Below are positions 8,325-16,173 of a stretch of DNA of 41,284 bases, one piece after another. Under the pieces are notes generated by a model. The model was given only the letters and a program-made list of their open reading frames with translations, had not been told where the DNA came from and ran no database searches. Position numbers and translations under genes: made by a program. The DNA comes from Verrucomicrobiales bacterium (lineage in GTDB: Bacteria > Verrucomicrobiota > Verrucomicrobiia > Limisphaerales > UBA1096), in contig NYYJ01000181.1 of the NCBI GenBank assembly GCA_002686755.1, positions 1-41,284 on the forward strand, in the 5' to 3' direction. Numbering within the stretch: the stretch's first letter is position 1; each line of letters starts with the position of its first letter.

Positions 8325-8604
8325 CTAAACCAACCCGCTCCACCACTTGAACGCCGCAGGGTTGTTGTTCCAAACCGTGCACAATCCTGTCGCCAGACGG
8401 CGAACGTAGTTTTCTTCCGTCTCGGTTTCCTTCAAGTCCATCACGTGCGCGATGGCGTGGAATACCTCGTGCAGAAAGGTGTCCTGCATTGAGTCGTTGG
8501 ATTGGCTGCCCACGACTCCAAGCGTCTGGGTCGCAGTACCCGACCGCACCTGAGCCAGCCATCTGGGCATCGTTCAGGAACAGCACGTTGAACGTGAGGT
8601 TCAA
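8325..8604 (-). pseudogene. Frameshifted HExxH zinc-peptidase-like gene (phage-type small protein)
   Basis: Two overlapping - strand frames together look like one small protein of about 95 residues. The upstream frame (from TTG 8604) reads NLTFNVLFLNDAQMAGSG and then GYCDPD. The downstream frame (to stop 8325) reads QDTFLHEVFHAIAHVMDL, with a zinc-binding HEVFH motif, then EENYVRRLATGLCTVWNNNP. This order resembles small HExxH proteins common in phage genomes (from memory; not a search). The frame must change near 8515-8535, so the gene is broken there or contains a sequencing error. If only the downstream frame (ATG 8570) is translated, the start of the fold would be wrong. Confidence 0.5.
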
Positions 8605-8681
8605 GACCTTGATGCATCTTTTCCGTTGGCGTTGGGCTGACGATTCTCTACCTTCGGTGACCCTTTTTTGGATTTAGGAAA

Positions 8682-11321
8682 ATGAAACGAACCCTCCTCT
8701 TTTTTGCCGCCGCCCTTTCGCTTGGCCAAGCGCACTTGGCCAAGGCGGAACAACATGTCCACGGTATCCAGTGCGGGCACGCCGCCAGCATCTGGGCCAG
8801 CATCGACTCGCCGTCGCAGCGCTACGCTCCAGATCGGGCGGTGGACATCCAGCACTTCGACCTCGACGTCACGCCGGACTTCAAAAACCGGCGCGTGTCC
8901 GGCAAGGCGTCGTTCACGTTTCAGCCGATCCTGAAGCCACTTGGCCAACTGCGACTCGACGCGCACGACCTCGAGATTCACACGGTCACCGGCAGCGCCG
9001 GGATCACGGCGTGGCAAAACACCGACCGCGCGTTGATCGTCACCTTCGCCAAGCCGATCTCCCCGACGTCACAGGCCAAGCTCACCGTCACCTACGAGGC
9101 TGAGCCGAAAAAAGGTCTCTACTTTCGCACGCCGGAGATGGGGTACAACCCCGGCGACACTCACATCTGGACCCAGGGTGAACCGATCGAGGCGCGGCAC
9201 TGGTTCCCGTGCTTCGACGCGCCGAACGAGTTTTTCACATCGACCATGACCTGCCGCGTGCCGGACGGCATGACCGTTCTTTCCAACGGCCGCAAAGTCT
9301 CCGACGCGGTCGACGAGAAAACCAAGCTGCGCGTGATCAAGTGGAGCCAGGAAAAGCCGCACGTCAATTATCTCATCACGCTTGTCGCCGGTCACTTCAA
9401 GCGGCTCGAGGAAAAACACGGCGACCTGTCGATGTCATTCTGGGCGGCTCCGTCCGACTTCGCCAACGCCGCCAACTCGTTCCGTCACACGAAGGAGTGC
9501 ATGGAGTATTTTGAGGCGGAAATCGGCGTGCCGTATCCGTGGGCCAAGTACGACCAGGTCACCGTGCAGGATTTCAACTGGGGAGGCATGGAGAACACCA
9601 GCATCAGCACACTCAACGCCTCGACCCTGTTCAGCAGCGAGACGGAAAACATCCGGAGCAGCCAGGGGCTGATGGCGCACGAATTGGCGCACCAATGGTT
9701 CGGCGACCTCGTCACCTGCAAGGACTGGAGCCAGCTTTGGCTCAACGAGGGATTCGCCACCTACTACACGCACCTGTTCGCCGGGCACAAGGACGGCATC
9801 GACGAGTTCCACTACGGTCTGTACCGCGACCAAAAACGCCTCACGAGCCGCTCTAACGACACCGCACCGATGGTCAACCGCGACTATCAAATCCCGGAGG
9901 ACATGTTCCGCAAATACGGTTTTCTGTCTTACACCAAGGGCAGCTGGATCCTGCACATGCTCCGCTCGCAGCTTGGGCCAGACCTGTTTCGCAAATGCGT
10001 CAAGACCTACCTCGAGCGGCATCGCCACGGCAACGTCGTCACCGAGGATCTGCGCTCGATCATCGAGGAACATTCCGGCCGGTCGTTCGACCGCTTTTTT
10101 GACCAGTACGTTTTCCACGCGCACCATCCGGAATTGAAGATCGCCTACGCGTGGGACGAGAAAGCCAAGCTGGCCAAGATCAGCGTGCAGCAGACGCAAA
10201 AGATCGACGACAACATCCTGCTTTTTCACGTGCCGTTGCCGGTACGTTTCAAGATCGACGGCCAGGCGGTCGACCACACCCTGCCGATCACCAAGCTCGC
10301 CGAGGACTACTACTTCCCCCTGGCCAAGGCGCCGCAAATCGTCCGCATCGACCCCGGCCTCACCCTGTTGGCCAAGATCACCTTCACCCCGCCAACCGCG
10401 CAGCTTCACGCGCAGTTGGCCGACGCCTCCGACGCGCTGGGCCGCCAACTCGCCGTTGAGCACTTGGCCAAGCGCAAGGACAAAACCACCGTCGAAAAAC
10501 TGACGCACGTACTGCGCAACGATCCGTTTTACGGCGTCCGCATCGCCGCTTCGCGGGCACTACGAGGCATTGCCACCGATGCCACCTTGGCCGTGTTGAT
10601 CGACTCGGTCGACCAGCCCAACGCCAAGGTGCGGCAACAGGTCATCGGCGACATCGCCACCCAATACAAACCAGCCGCCTTGGGCGCGCTCAAGCAGAGC
10701 CTGGACAGCGAGAAAAATCCGGCCATCCGCGCCCGCATCATCAGCGGCCTCACCGGGCATGACGACAAGCAGGCGCGCAAGCTGATCGACGCGGCGCTTG
10801 GCTCCGACTCGTTCCGCCACCAACTCGCCGACGCCGCCGTGAGCGCGCTGCGCAAACAGGATCGGCCGGCCAACATCGCCAAGATTCGCGCCGCGCTGGA
10901 GAATGACGGGGCCAAGTTCACCACCCGCGGCTACGCCGGCGCCCTAGGCGCGCTGGGTCACCTTGGCCGCAACCAGAAAAACAAGGCCAAGCTGCGCGAG
11001 TTCCTCGTCGGACACGTGAACAGTCCCAAGCGCCGGGTCGCCCTTGGCGCCATCGACGCGCTTGGCCAACTCGGCGATCCCCGGGCCATCTCCGTGCTGG
11101 AGAAACTCACCGGCGCAGCCGAGGACGATCCCGCCCGAAAAGCCGCCGAGCAGGCGATCGAGAAACTACGCGCGGCCCGCAAGCCGGCCGACGACTACAA
11201 AAATCTTCGCAAGGAAGTCACCAACCTGAAACAAGCCAACTCCAAGCTGACGAAGGAGTTGGGTGACTTAAAAAAACGCTTTGACGCCACGCTCGGCGAC
11301 AAAAAGAGGTCTGAGAAATAA
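8682..11321 (+). CDS. Secreted M1-family zinc aminopeptidase with C-terminal HEAT repeats
   Basis: The 879-residue product has a signal peptide, an M1 peptidase N-domain, the exopeptidase motif GGMEN (residues 301-305), and the zinc site HELAH...E (His333, His337, Glu356; HExxH-x18-E). The family removes N-terminal amino acids from peptides. Residues about 590-840 are Ala/Leu-rich HEAT-like repeats, and the last 35 residues are a Lys/Leu coiled coil. The start ATG 8682 follows TTAGGAAA, a plausible ribosome site. The TTGGCCAA palindrome occurs six times: two copies fall in the signal peptide (SLGQAHLAKA), the others at 8941, 10368, 10464 and 11062, read as LGQ or LAK. High GC codon use contrasts sharply with the upstream genes. 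Confidence 0.93.
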   Translation: MKRTLLFFAAALSLGQAHLAKAEQHVHGIQCGHAASIWASIDSPSQRYAPDRAVDIQHFDLDVTPDFKNRRVSGKASFTFQPILKPLGQLRLDAHDLEIHTVTGSAGITAWQNTDRALIVTFAKPISPTSQAKLTVTYEAEPKKGLYFRTPEMGYNPGDTHIWTQGEPIEARHWFPCFDAPNEFFTSTMTCRVPDGMTVLSNGRKVSDAVDEKTKLRVIKWSQEKPHVNYLITLVAGHFKRLEEKHGDLSMSFWAAPSDFANAANSFRHTKECMEYFEAEIGVPYPWAKYDQVTVQDFNWGGMENTSISTLNASTLFSSETENIRSSQGLMAHELAHQWFGDLVTCKDWSQLWLNEGFATYYTHLFAGHKDGIDEFHYGLYRDQKRLTSRSNDTAPMVNRDYQIPEDMFRKYGFLSYTKGSWILHMLRSQLGPDLFRKCVKTYLERHRHGNVVTEDLRSIIEEHSGRSFDRFFDQYVFHAHHPELKIAYAWDEKAKLAKISVQQTQKIDDNILLFHVPLPVRFKIDGQAVDHTLPITKLAEDYYFPLAKAPQIVRIDPGLTLLAKITFTPPTAQLHAQLADASDALGRQLAVEHLAKRKDKTTVEKLTHVLRNDPFYGVRIAASRALRGIATDATLAVLIDSVDQPNAKVRQQVIGDIATQYKPAALGALKQSLDSEKNPAIRARIISGLTGHDDKQARKLIDAALGSDSFRHQLADAAVSALRKQDRPANIAKIRAALENDGAKFTTRGYAGALGALGHLGRNQKNKAKLREFLVGHVNSPKRRVALGAIDALGQLGDPRAISVLEKLTGAAEDDPARKAAEQAIEKLRAARKPADDYKNLRKEVTNLKQANSKLTKELGDLKKRFDATLGDKKRSEK

Positions 11322-11414
11322 ATAACGGAGAAAAAGTGAAACTTTTTCAAGGCTATTATTGAATAGTCTCAACGCTTGGCCTGTCTGAAACCCAAGCCAC
11401 AAGGCATAAAGATC

Positions 11415-11858
11415 ATGAAAACATTCAAACTCATTGTAACGACGGTCGCCATCTCGCTGGCGATGCTCTCCTCCAACGCGGAAGAGAAAAAAGAGAAAGC
11501 AGCAGGGAAAGCCAAGGCTGCAGCCAAGGAACGCACCGTTCGCGGCACCGCCATGTGCGCCAAGTGCACCCTGAAGAAAACCAAGGACTGCCAGGCCGCA
11601 TTGGAGGTCAAGCGCAAGGGCAAGGACGGCAAGGAGGTCGCCCGTGTTCTCCTCCTCAAGAACAACGACATCACCAAGGCGTTTCACGGCAAGATATGCA
11701 AGGGCGACAAAGTGCCCGTGGCCGTCACCGGCAAATTGGAAGGCAAGGGTAAAAACCGCGTGTTGGTTGCCAGCAAGATCAACGACAAGCCGGCCCCCGC
11801 CAAGAAAGGCAAGCGCGGCAAGGGCAAAAAGGCTGGTGCCAAGAAGAAGGAAGCCTGA
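11415..11858 (+). CDS. Small secreted CxxC protein (DUF6370-like)
   Basis: The 147-residue protein starts at ATG 11415, 93 bp after the peptidase gene. It has a signal peptide (LIVTTVAISLAMLSSNA), a Lys/Ala-rich spacer, and a central core with GTAMCAKCTLKKTKDCQAAL, followed by HGKICKG and VTGKLEGKG. This CxxC...C...C arrangement fits small periplasmic proteins of the DUF6370 type seen in planctomycetes and relatives (recalled, not searched). The C-terminal 25 residues are almost all Lys, Gly and Ala, suggesting an unstructured basic tail. Cysteines could bind metal or a redox partner; function unknown. A strong terminator follows. Confidence 0.75.
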   Translation: MKTFKLIVTTVAISLAMLSSNAEEKKEKAAGKAKAAAKERTVRGTAMCAKCTLKKTKDCQAALEVKRKGKDGKEVARVLLLKNNDITKAFHGKICKGDKVPVAVTGKLEGKGKNRVLVASKINDKPAPAKKGKRGKGKKAGAKKKEA

Positions 11859-11880
11859 CCCACTCGCCAACCTTTTCAGC

Positions 11881-11914
11881 ACGCCCCGGCCAACCGGCCC
11901 GGGGCGTTTTTTTT
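11881..11914 (+). terminator. Rho-independent terminator
   Basis: ACGCCCCGG (11881-11889) pairs with CCGGGGCGT (11899-11907), followed by an eight-T run to 11914. It ends the CxxC-protein transcript. Confidence 0.92.
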
Positions 11915-12199
11915 ATAACCGCTTGGCCAAGCGCGTGTCGGTTACTTCTCCCAGCGGGAGAAGGTGGCCGCAGGCCGGATGAGGGAGAATGGGAAGTTGT
12001 TTTTCGAGGCTGCCCCGGCTTGGCCAAGCGCTCTCCCTCTCCCGCTTGGAGAGGGAACCGGTTCATTCGTCCTTGGGCATTCCTTGTTCGGTGTTCGATA
12101 TTGATACCGCTTGAGCCTTTTGAATGACGAATCTCGAACAAGGAATGTCCTAATCCCAATCCGCACTCTCCCGCTGAACGTGCCGGATTGGCCAAGCGC
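11915..12199. repeat. Intergenic cluster of palindromes and hairpins
   Basis: No gene is visible here. The stretch holds the full palindrome at 11920-11933 and 12018-12029 and a half-degenerate copy at 12188. A hairpin CTTCTCCC/GGGAGAAG (11945-11952/11956-11963) is followed by GGTGGCCGCAGGCCGGATGA, a type of intergenic repeat familiar from many genomes. CCCTCTCC/GGAGAGGG (12035-12042/12048-12055) forms a second hairpin, and CATTCCTTGTTCG/CGAACAAGGAATG (12078-12090/12135-12147) a perfect 13-bp inverted repeat around 44 bases. The region lies between a + strand terminator and the end of a - strand gene, so it is a transcriptional dead zone where repeats can accumulate. Confidence 0.75.
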
Positions 12200-12544
12200 T
12201 CAGCCAGGAGGCCAGGCCATTTTGCGGCTGCCGAGGATGTGGCAGTGCAAATGCGGCACGGTCTCGCCAGCGTCCGCACCGTTGTTCAGCACGAGCCGGA
12301 AACCGCCCTCCCCCAGACCAAGCGAGCGGGCCACCTCCGCCGCCTTGAGCAGCAGATGGCCGAGGAGTGCCTGGTCATCCGGCCCGGCCTCGTTAATGCG
12401 CGGGATCGGTTTGCGCGGGATAACCAAAACATGCGTCGGGGCAGCGGGCGCGATGTCGCGAAACGCCACAACCTGCTCGTCCTCATACACAATGTCGGCC
12501 GGGATTTCCTTGTCGCAGATTTTCTCGAACAGTGTCTTTTCCAT
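12200..12544 (-). CDS. HIT-family nucleotide-binding protein
   Basis: The 114-residue protein begins METLFEKI-like (MEKTLFEKICDKEIPADIVYED) in typical HIT/HINT fashion at ATG 12544; the frame extends upstream but without family similarity. It has the FRDIAPAAPTHVLVIPRKPI core and the histidine triad HLHCHIL near residue 101. Members hydrolyse nucleoside phosphoramidates or related nucleotides in the cytoplasm. Length matches the family. The gene is transcribed away from the following membrane-protein genes. Confidence 0.93.
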   Translation of the reverse strand: MEKTLFEKICDKEIPADIVYEDEQVVAFRDIAPAAPTHVLVIPRKPIPRINEAGPDDQALLGHLLLKAAEVARSLGLGEGGFRLVLNNGADAGETVPHLHCHILGSRKMAWPPG

Positions 12545-12621
12545 TGGTCGACAGCGAAAGCATCGCTGAAAATGGCGTTGAACTCCAGCCAAACCGTTGA
12601 TCTTAACGTGGATCTTTCCAC

Positions 12622-12653
12622 TTGACAACTGCCCGGAAACAATCCAATTATAC
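12622..12653 (+). promoter_or_regulatory. Possible sigma70-type promoter
   Basis: TTGACA (12622-12627) is a perfect -35 box. The best -10-like sequence, AATTAT or TTATAC, lies about 18-20 bases downstream, slightly wide. It precedes the membrane-protein ATG at 12682 by about 30 bases. Confidence 0.35.
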
Positions 12654-12681
12654 CACCCATCCGACGAAACCAACTCTAATC

Positions 12682-12993
12682 ATGAATGACACAACCTCAC
12701 ACACGACAGCATCCACGCCTGGCGGATTGGAACCTCATCGCGGCACACTGATCCTAGTACTAGGTATATTAAGCCTAGTTTTATGTGGATTTTTCACAGG
12801 CATCCCAGCTTGGATCATGGGCAAAGGTGATCTCGAAAAAATACAAGCCGGTCAAATGGATCCCGAAGGGCAAGGTATGACCAAAGCCGGAAAGATTTGT
12901 GGTATGATTAGCTGTATTCTGACTTTGGTTTGTGGCGGTTTTTACCTATTGCTGATTATCCTTGGGGGAAGCCTTGCGGCACTTGGTGTTTAA
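12682..12993 (+). CDS. Small two-helix membrane protein (DUF4190-like)
   Basis: The 103-residue product starts at ATG 12682. After a Thr/Ser-rich head it has LEPHRGTLILVLGILSLV as first membrane segment, a cytosolic-type loop WIMGKGDLEKIQAGQMDPEG, and a second membrane segment near the C-terminus. The loop pattern 'WIMGxxDLxxIxAGxMDPxGxGxTxAGKICGxI' fits DUF4190-type proteins and is shared with the next gene. Function unknown. Base composition is AT-richer than the surroundings. Confidence 0.8.
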   Translation: MNDTTSHTTASTPGGLEPHRGTLILVLGILSLVLCGFFTGIPAWIMGKGDLEKIQAGQMDPEGQGMTKAGKICGMISCILTLVCGGFYLLLIILGGSLAALGV

Positions 12994-13128
12994 CCCGGTT
13001 TTCATTTTTTATCCATACCAATTTTTGAGGAGTAGCGGCAGCTTATCCAAGCGGACGTTTGCTACTGATGTTGTCATGATTGTAAATATTTTTCGTTTTA
13101 TTTACCACCACGACTACAAATCTTAGTC

Positions 13129-13611
13129 ATGAAATACTTCTTCAAGGCATTAGACGAAAAGGAATACGGGCCGTTTGATACAGCAGAGATTCGTGACTTA
13201 CTCCAGCAGGGCCGAATGAACCAGGACTCCCTCATCCGCACAGTTGATTCGGAAGAGTGGCGACCATTAAATGATTACCCGGAATTGATGGTGTTGCTTG
13301 CCCCTTCAAGTTCAACGCAACCACCGTCATCTTCTCCACCCCAGGCAAACATAACTCATCTTGAACCTCATCGAGGGGCACTTATCCTGACGTTTGGGAT
13401 CTTGAGCATTGTCTGTTGTTTCCCGTTTGGAATCGCAGCATGGATCATGGGTAACAACGACATGCAGCAGATCGAAGCGGGAATGATGGATCCAAGCGGC
13501 AAAGGAATTACAAATGCTGGAAAAATTTGCGGTATTATTGGAACCATCGTGGGGGGGGGTTGCACGGGATTACAACTTATCGGTTTCTTGTTTGAATTGT
13601 CACAGATGTAG
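13129..13611 (+). CDS. GYF-domain membrane protein, paralog of the preceding gene
   Basis: Residues 1-60 form a GYF_2-type domain (KYFFKALDEKEYGPFDTAEI then LLQQGRM and WRPL), which in eukaryotes binds proline-rich peptides. A Ser/Pro/Gln linker follows, then the same two-helix module as the upstream gene (LEPHRGALILTFGILSI, AAWIMGNNDMQQIEAGMMDP, TNAGKICGII). The module duplicates and one copy gained, or the other lost, the GYF domain. A nine-G run at 13551-13559 lies in the second membrane segment and could slip. The gene converges with prfB. Confidence 0.85.
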   Translation: MKYFFKALDEKEYGPFDTAEIRDLLQQGRMNQDSLIRTVDSEEWRPLNDYPELMVLLAPSSSTQPPSSSPPQANITHLEPHRGALILTFGILSIVCCFPFGIAAWIMGNNDMQQIEAGMMDPSGKGITNAGKICGIIGTIVGGGCTGLQLIGFLFELSQM

Positions 13612-13660
13612 TCAATGACTCCCTATGTGCAAATCGATCCTCAGATAAAAAAACAGTTAT

Positions 13661-14804
13661 CTACTGGTTCTCATCCCCAATGCCGCTGGCCTTCTCGGTC
13701 GGGCAGCCGGCGCGTAGCCAGCCGTTGACGAACGGGTCGAGGTCGCCGTCCATGACGCCCTGCACGTCGCTCGCCTGCACGTTGGTTCGCAGATCCTTCA
13801 CCATGCGGTACGGCTGGAAGACGTAGCTGCGAATCTGGTTGCCCCACGAGATGCTACCCTTGTCACCATAGAATTTTTCAAGCTCGGATTTCTGCTCGTC
13901 CTCGCGCAGGGCGGTGATCTTGGCCATGAGGATGTTCATCGCCGTCGCCCGGTTTTGGTGCTGCGACCGCTGGTTTTGGCAGGCCACGACGAGCCCGGTC
14001 GGGATGTGCCGGATGCGCACCGCGGTCTCGACCTTGTTGACGTTCTGCCCGCCCTTGCCTCCGGAGCGAAACGTGCCGACATCAAACTCAGCCGGCGGCA
14101 GTTCCTCCTGCTCGCTCTCCTCGATCTCGGCGATGACGTCGATACTGGCAAAGCTGGTGTGGCGGCGCTTGTTCGAGTCGAACGGCGAGATGCGCACGAG
14201 CCGGTGCACGCCGCGCTCGGCCTTGCAGTAGCCGTAGGAGTTCTCACCGGTGACCAGCAGCGTGGCGCTCTTGATGCCGGCGACCTCCCCCGGCAGCAAT
14301 TCGCTGATCTCGACCTGCCAACCGCGCTCCTCGCCCCAGCGCTGGTACATGCGCAGGAGCATGTTCGCCCAGTCGCACGACTCGGTACCGCCGGCGCCGG
14401 CGTTGATGGAGAGGATGCAGTTGCTGCGGTCGTGCGGGCCGTCGAGCATCAGCTCCAGCTCGAGCGTCTCGAGTTGTTCGGTGAACTTGGGCAGGTCGGC
14501 TGTCAGCTCGGACTGAATCTCCTTCTGCGTCGCCTCCTCCTCGCCGTCGGCCAGCTCGAGCATCGTCTGCATGTCGGCCTGTTGCGACTCGGCCTTGAGC
14601 AGCGGCTCGATGCGGCGCTTGATCGCCGCCGACTCGTCTACGAGTTTCTGGGCGTAAGCGCGGTTGTCCCAGAAATTATCCTGAGACATCTCCCCCTCGA
14701 TCTCAGTTAAGCGGTTTTGTGCCTTGGGAACGTCAAAGATACCTCCTGAGATGAACGACCCGTTCTGCGGCGGCTTTCAATTGTTCCTCGATGTCCTCAA
14801 ACAT
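13661..14804 (-). CDS. prfB: Peptide chain release factor 2, with programmed +1 frameshift
   Basis: RF2 reads UGA and UAA stop codons and triggers peptide release on the ribosome. The main frame shows the codon-recognition tripeptide SPF (residues about 206-208) and the catalytic GGQ (about 251-253, in SGGKGGQNVNK). The main frame alone (ATG 14689) lacks the conserved N-terminus. A short frame starting ATG 14804 encodes MFEDIEEQLKAAAERVVHLR then RYL and meets TGA at 14735-14733. Skipping T14735 joins it to DVPKAQNRLTEIEGEM and gives 380 residues, aligned with classical RF2. The gene lies 41 bp downstream of the SMUG1 gene on the same strand. No TTGGCCAA palindrome lies inside it. Confidence 0.95.
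14732..14747 (-). promoter_or_regulatory. RF2 autoregulatory +1 frameshift site
   Basis: Read on the - strand the sequence is AGGAGGTATCTTTGAC. It contains an internal Shine-Dalgarno (AGGAGG, 14747-14742), three spacer bases, and the slippery CTT followed by the TGA stop and C. This is the established RF2 control element: low RF2 slows termination at UGA-C and the ribosome slips into the +1 frame. The Shine-Dalgarno here is an even better match than the AGGGGG of E. coli. Confidence 0.95.
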
Positions 14805-14845
14805 AAGCGCGGTGAATCTATTTTTGTGGGTCCCGAGTTTCAAGT

Positions 14846-15622
14846 TCATTCCCAGATGCCCTGCTCCTGGAGTTGCTTCTCCGCCTGTTCGGCCCAGCCA
14901 CGGTTGGCGGCGGGGCTGGCCGGGCTGGGATGCAGCACGCGGCCAATTTTCACGTCCGCTTGGCCAAGCACCTCCGCCGCCTTTTTCTCCGCGAACCCGC
15001 CGACGGCCACCAGCCATTCCGGTTGCACGATTTCCACGACCTTGGCCAAGTGCGCGTTGCAGATGGCCTCAAGCGGCCCGGTCTCGGCGGCAGGCAGCTT
15101 GTCCGGCGTGCGGTTGCGGCCGGTCTCCTCGAGGAAGGCCAAGGGACAATAATTCACGACAAAGTGATCGGCAAAAAACGCCTCCGGTTGGACAAACTTT
15201 TCGGCGAAGAATCCCCAGAACCGTCGGCCGCTCACCTCGCTGCGCGGGCAGTCAAGCCCCAATACGGGACGCTTCGGATGCTCGTTTGTCGGCTTGCCGA
15301 TCGGCGCGTCGATGCGCAGCCAGTCGCGCACCGCCGCCACCTCACCGAACGGCACGCCAACCTGCGCCATGCCAAACGGCCCCGGGTTCATGCCGAGAAA
15401 TAACGCGCGCTTGGCCCCGCCGCCGTACCGGCGGAGGAACTGCTCATGCGCCGCCCAAGCGTAATCAAGCGGGTTGTACACGCACTCCACCGGCGGCCCG
15501 AAGTTCAATCGGTTGACGGCATCCCGCAATTCGGCAGCGGCGGCAACAAGCGGAGAGAGGTCGGCTGTGGTCGGCACGCGGGGGTTATAGTCGCGAAGCC
15601 CCCGCTTGGCCAAGGTTAGCAT
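14846..15622 (-). CDS. SMUG1-type single-strand-selective uracil-DNA glycosylase
   Basis: The 258-residue enzyme removes uracil and oxidised pyrimidines from DNA in base-excision repair. The SMUG1 active-site signature is FLGMNPGPFGMAQVGVPFGE, followed by HPKRPVLGLDCPRSEVSG and FWGFF; the C-terminal HPSPASPAANRGW carries the catalytic-loop His. Length matches SMUG1. The start at ATG 15622 puts a palindrome copy in codons 3-6 (TLAKR); a GTG at about 15577 is a possible later start. Two more palindrome copies at 14960 and 15042 read as LGQA and LAK. Confidence 0.92.
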   Translation of the reverse strand: MLTLAKRGLRDYNPRVPTTADLSPLVAAAAELRDAVNRLNFGPPVECVYNPLDYAWAAHEQFLRRYGGGAKRALFLGMNPGPFGMAQVGVPFGEVAAVRDWLRIDAPIGKPTNEHPKRPVLGLDCPRSEVSGRRFWGFFAEKFVQPEAFFADHFVVNYCPLAFLEETGRNRTPDKLPAAETGPLEAICNAHLAKVVEIVQPEWLVAVGGFAEKKAAEVLGQADVKIGRVLHPSPASPAANRGWAEQAEKQLQEQGIWE

Positions 15623-15675
15623 TGCGGCAGGCCCGGCTTGGGGGTAGCGTCGGTGCTGTTCGCAGCCAGACCGCC

Positions 15676-16035
15676 ATGAGGGACAAAATGATGATGAACA
15701 TCGCCCACGCCATCAACGACGTGGTGCTGGTGGTGTTGAAGACGCCGGAAATCCTCGAGTCGGTCGGCATCTCGCAGGAGAAATTTTTCACCAAGGTGCT
15801 GGGCTACGACGAGACCGGCCTCTGGGTGCAATTCCCCGAGTTCGAGTTGCCGGTGCGCGTGGGCGAGGAGTCCGGCCTGTGGATCCCCGAGTCGATGCAG
15901 CAGGTCGACGCCTCCGTGATGCTCCCGTGGGGAGCAATCGCCACCGTGATGCATTTCCCCGACGTCCAGGGCTACGACAAACCCAGCCCATTCAACCGCG
16001 ACATCGGCTTCAATATCTCGGATGGCGAGGCGTGA
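15676..16035 (+). CDS. Conserved-looking cytosolic protein of unknown function
   Basis: The 119-residue protein starts at ATG 15676 (MRDKMMMNIAHAINDVVLVV). It has no signal peptide or membrane segment. Codon use matches the GC-rich neighbours, and the frame is clearly coding. The middle reads LGYDETGLWVQFPEFELPVR, and several acidic and aromatic residues suggest a small beta-rich domain. I do not recognise the family. It diverges from the SMUG1 gene with about 50 bp between starts, so the promoters overlap. Confidence 0.7.
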   Translation: MRDKMMMNIAHAINDVVLVVLKTPEILESVGISQEKFFTKVLGYDETGLWVQFPEFELPVRVGEESGLWIPESMQQVDASVMLPWGAIATVMHFPDVQGYDKPSPFNRDIGFNISDGEA

Positions 16036-16169
16036 CCGTCCGGTCTCGATGGGGCGGCCGGTATCTCAAAAAAATGTTGTTTTCGCAGCTTGACTCACTG
16101 CCACAGTGGGTCATCTTCCCCAAAAACATGGGCTTCCGGATCCACCGGAACACCATGGTGAAGGAGTAA
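16032..16169 (+). CDS. Possible 45-residue coupled ORF
   Basis: A GTG at 16032 overlaps the previous stop codon (GTGA), and the frame stays open to a TAA at 16167-16169, four bases before the DUF1501 start. The peptide ([14 protein letters not shown]..., ending [10 protein letters not shown]) has no recognised domain. Its last codons contain the AAGGAG that acts as ribosome site for the DUF1501 gene. It may be a coupling peptide or simply an open stretch. Confidence 0.3.
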   Translation: MTVRSRWGGRYLKKMLFSQLDSLPQWVIFPKNMGFRIHRNTMVKE

Positions 16170-16173
16170 ACGT

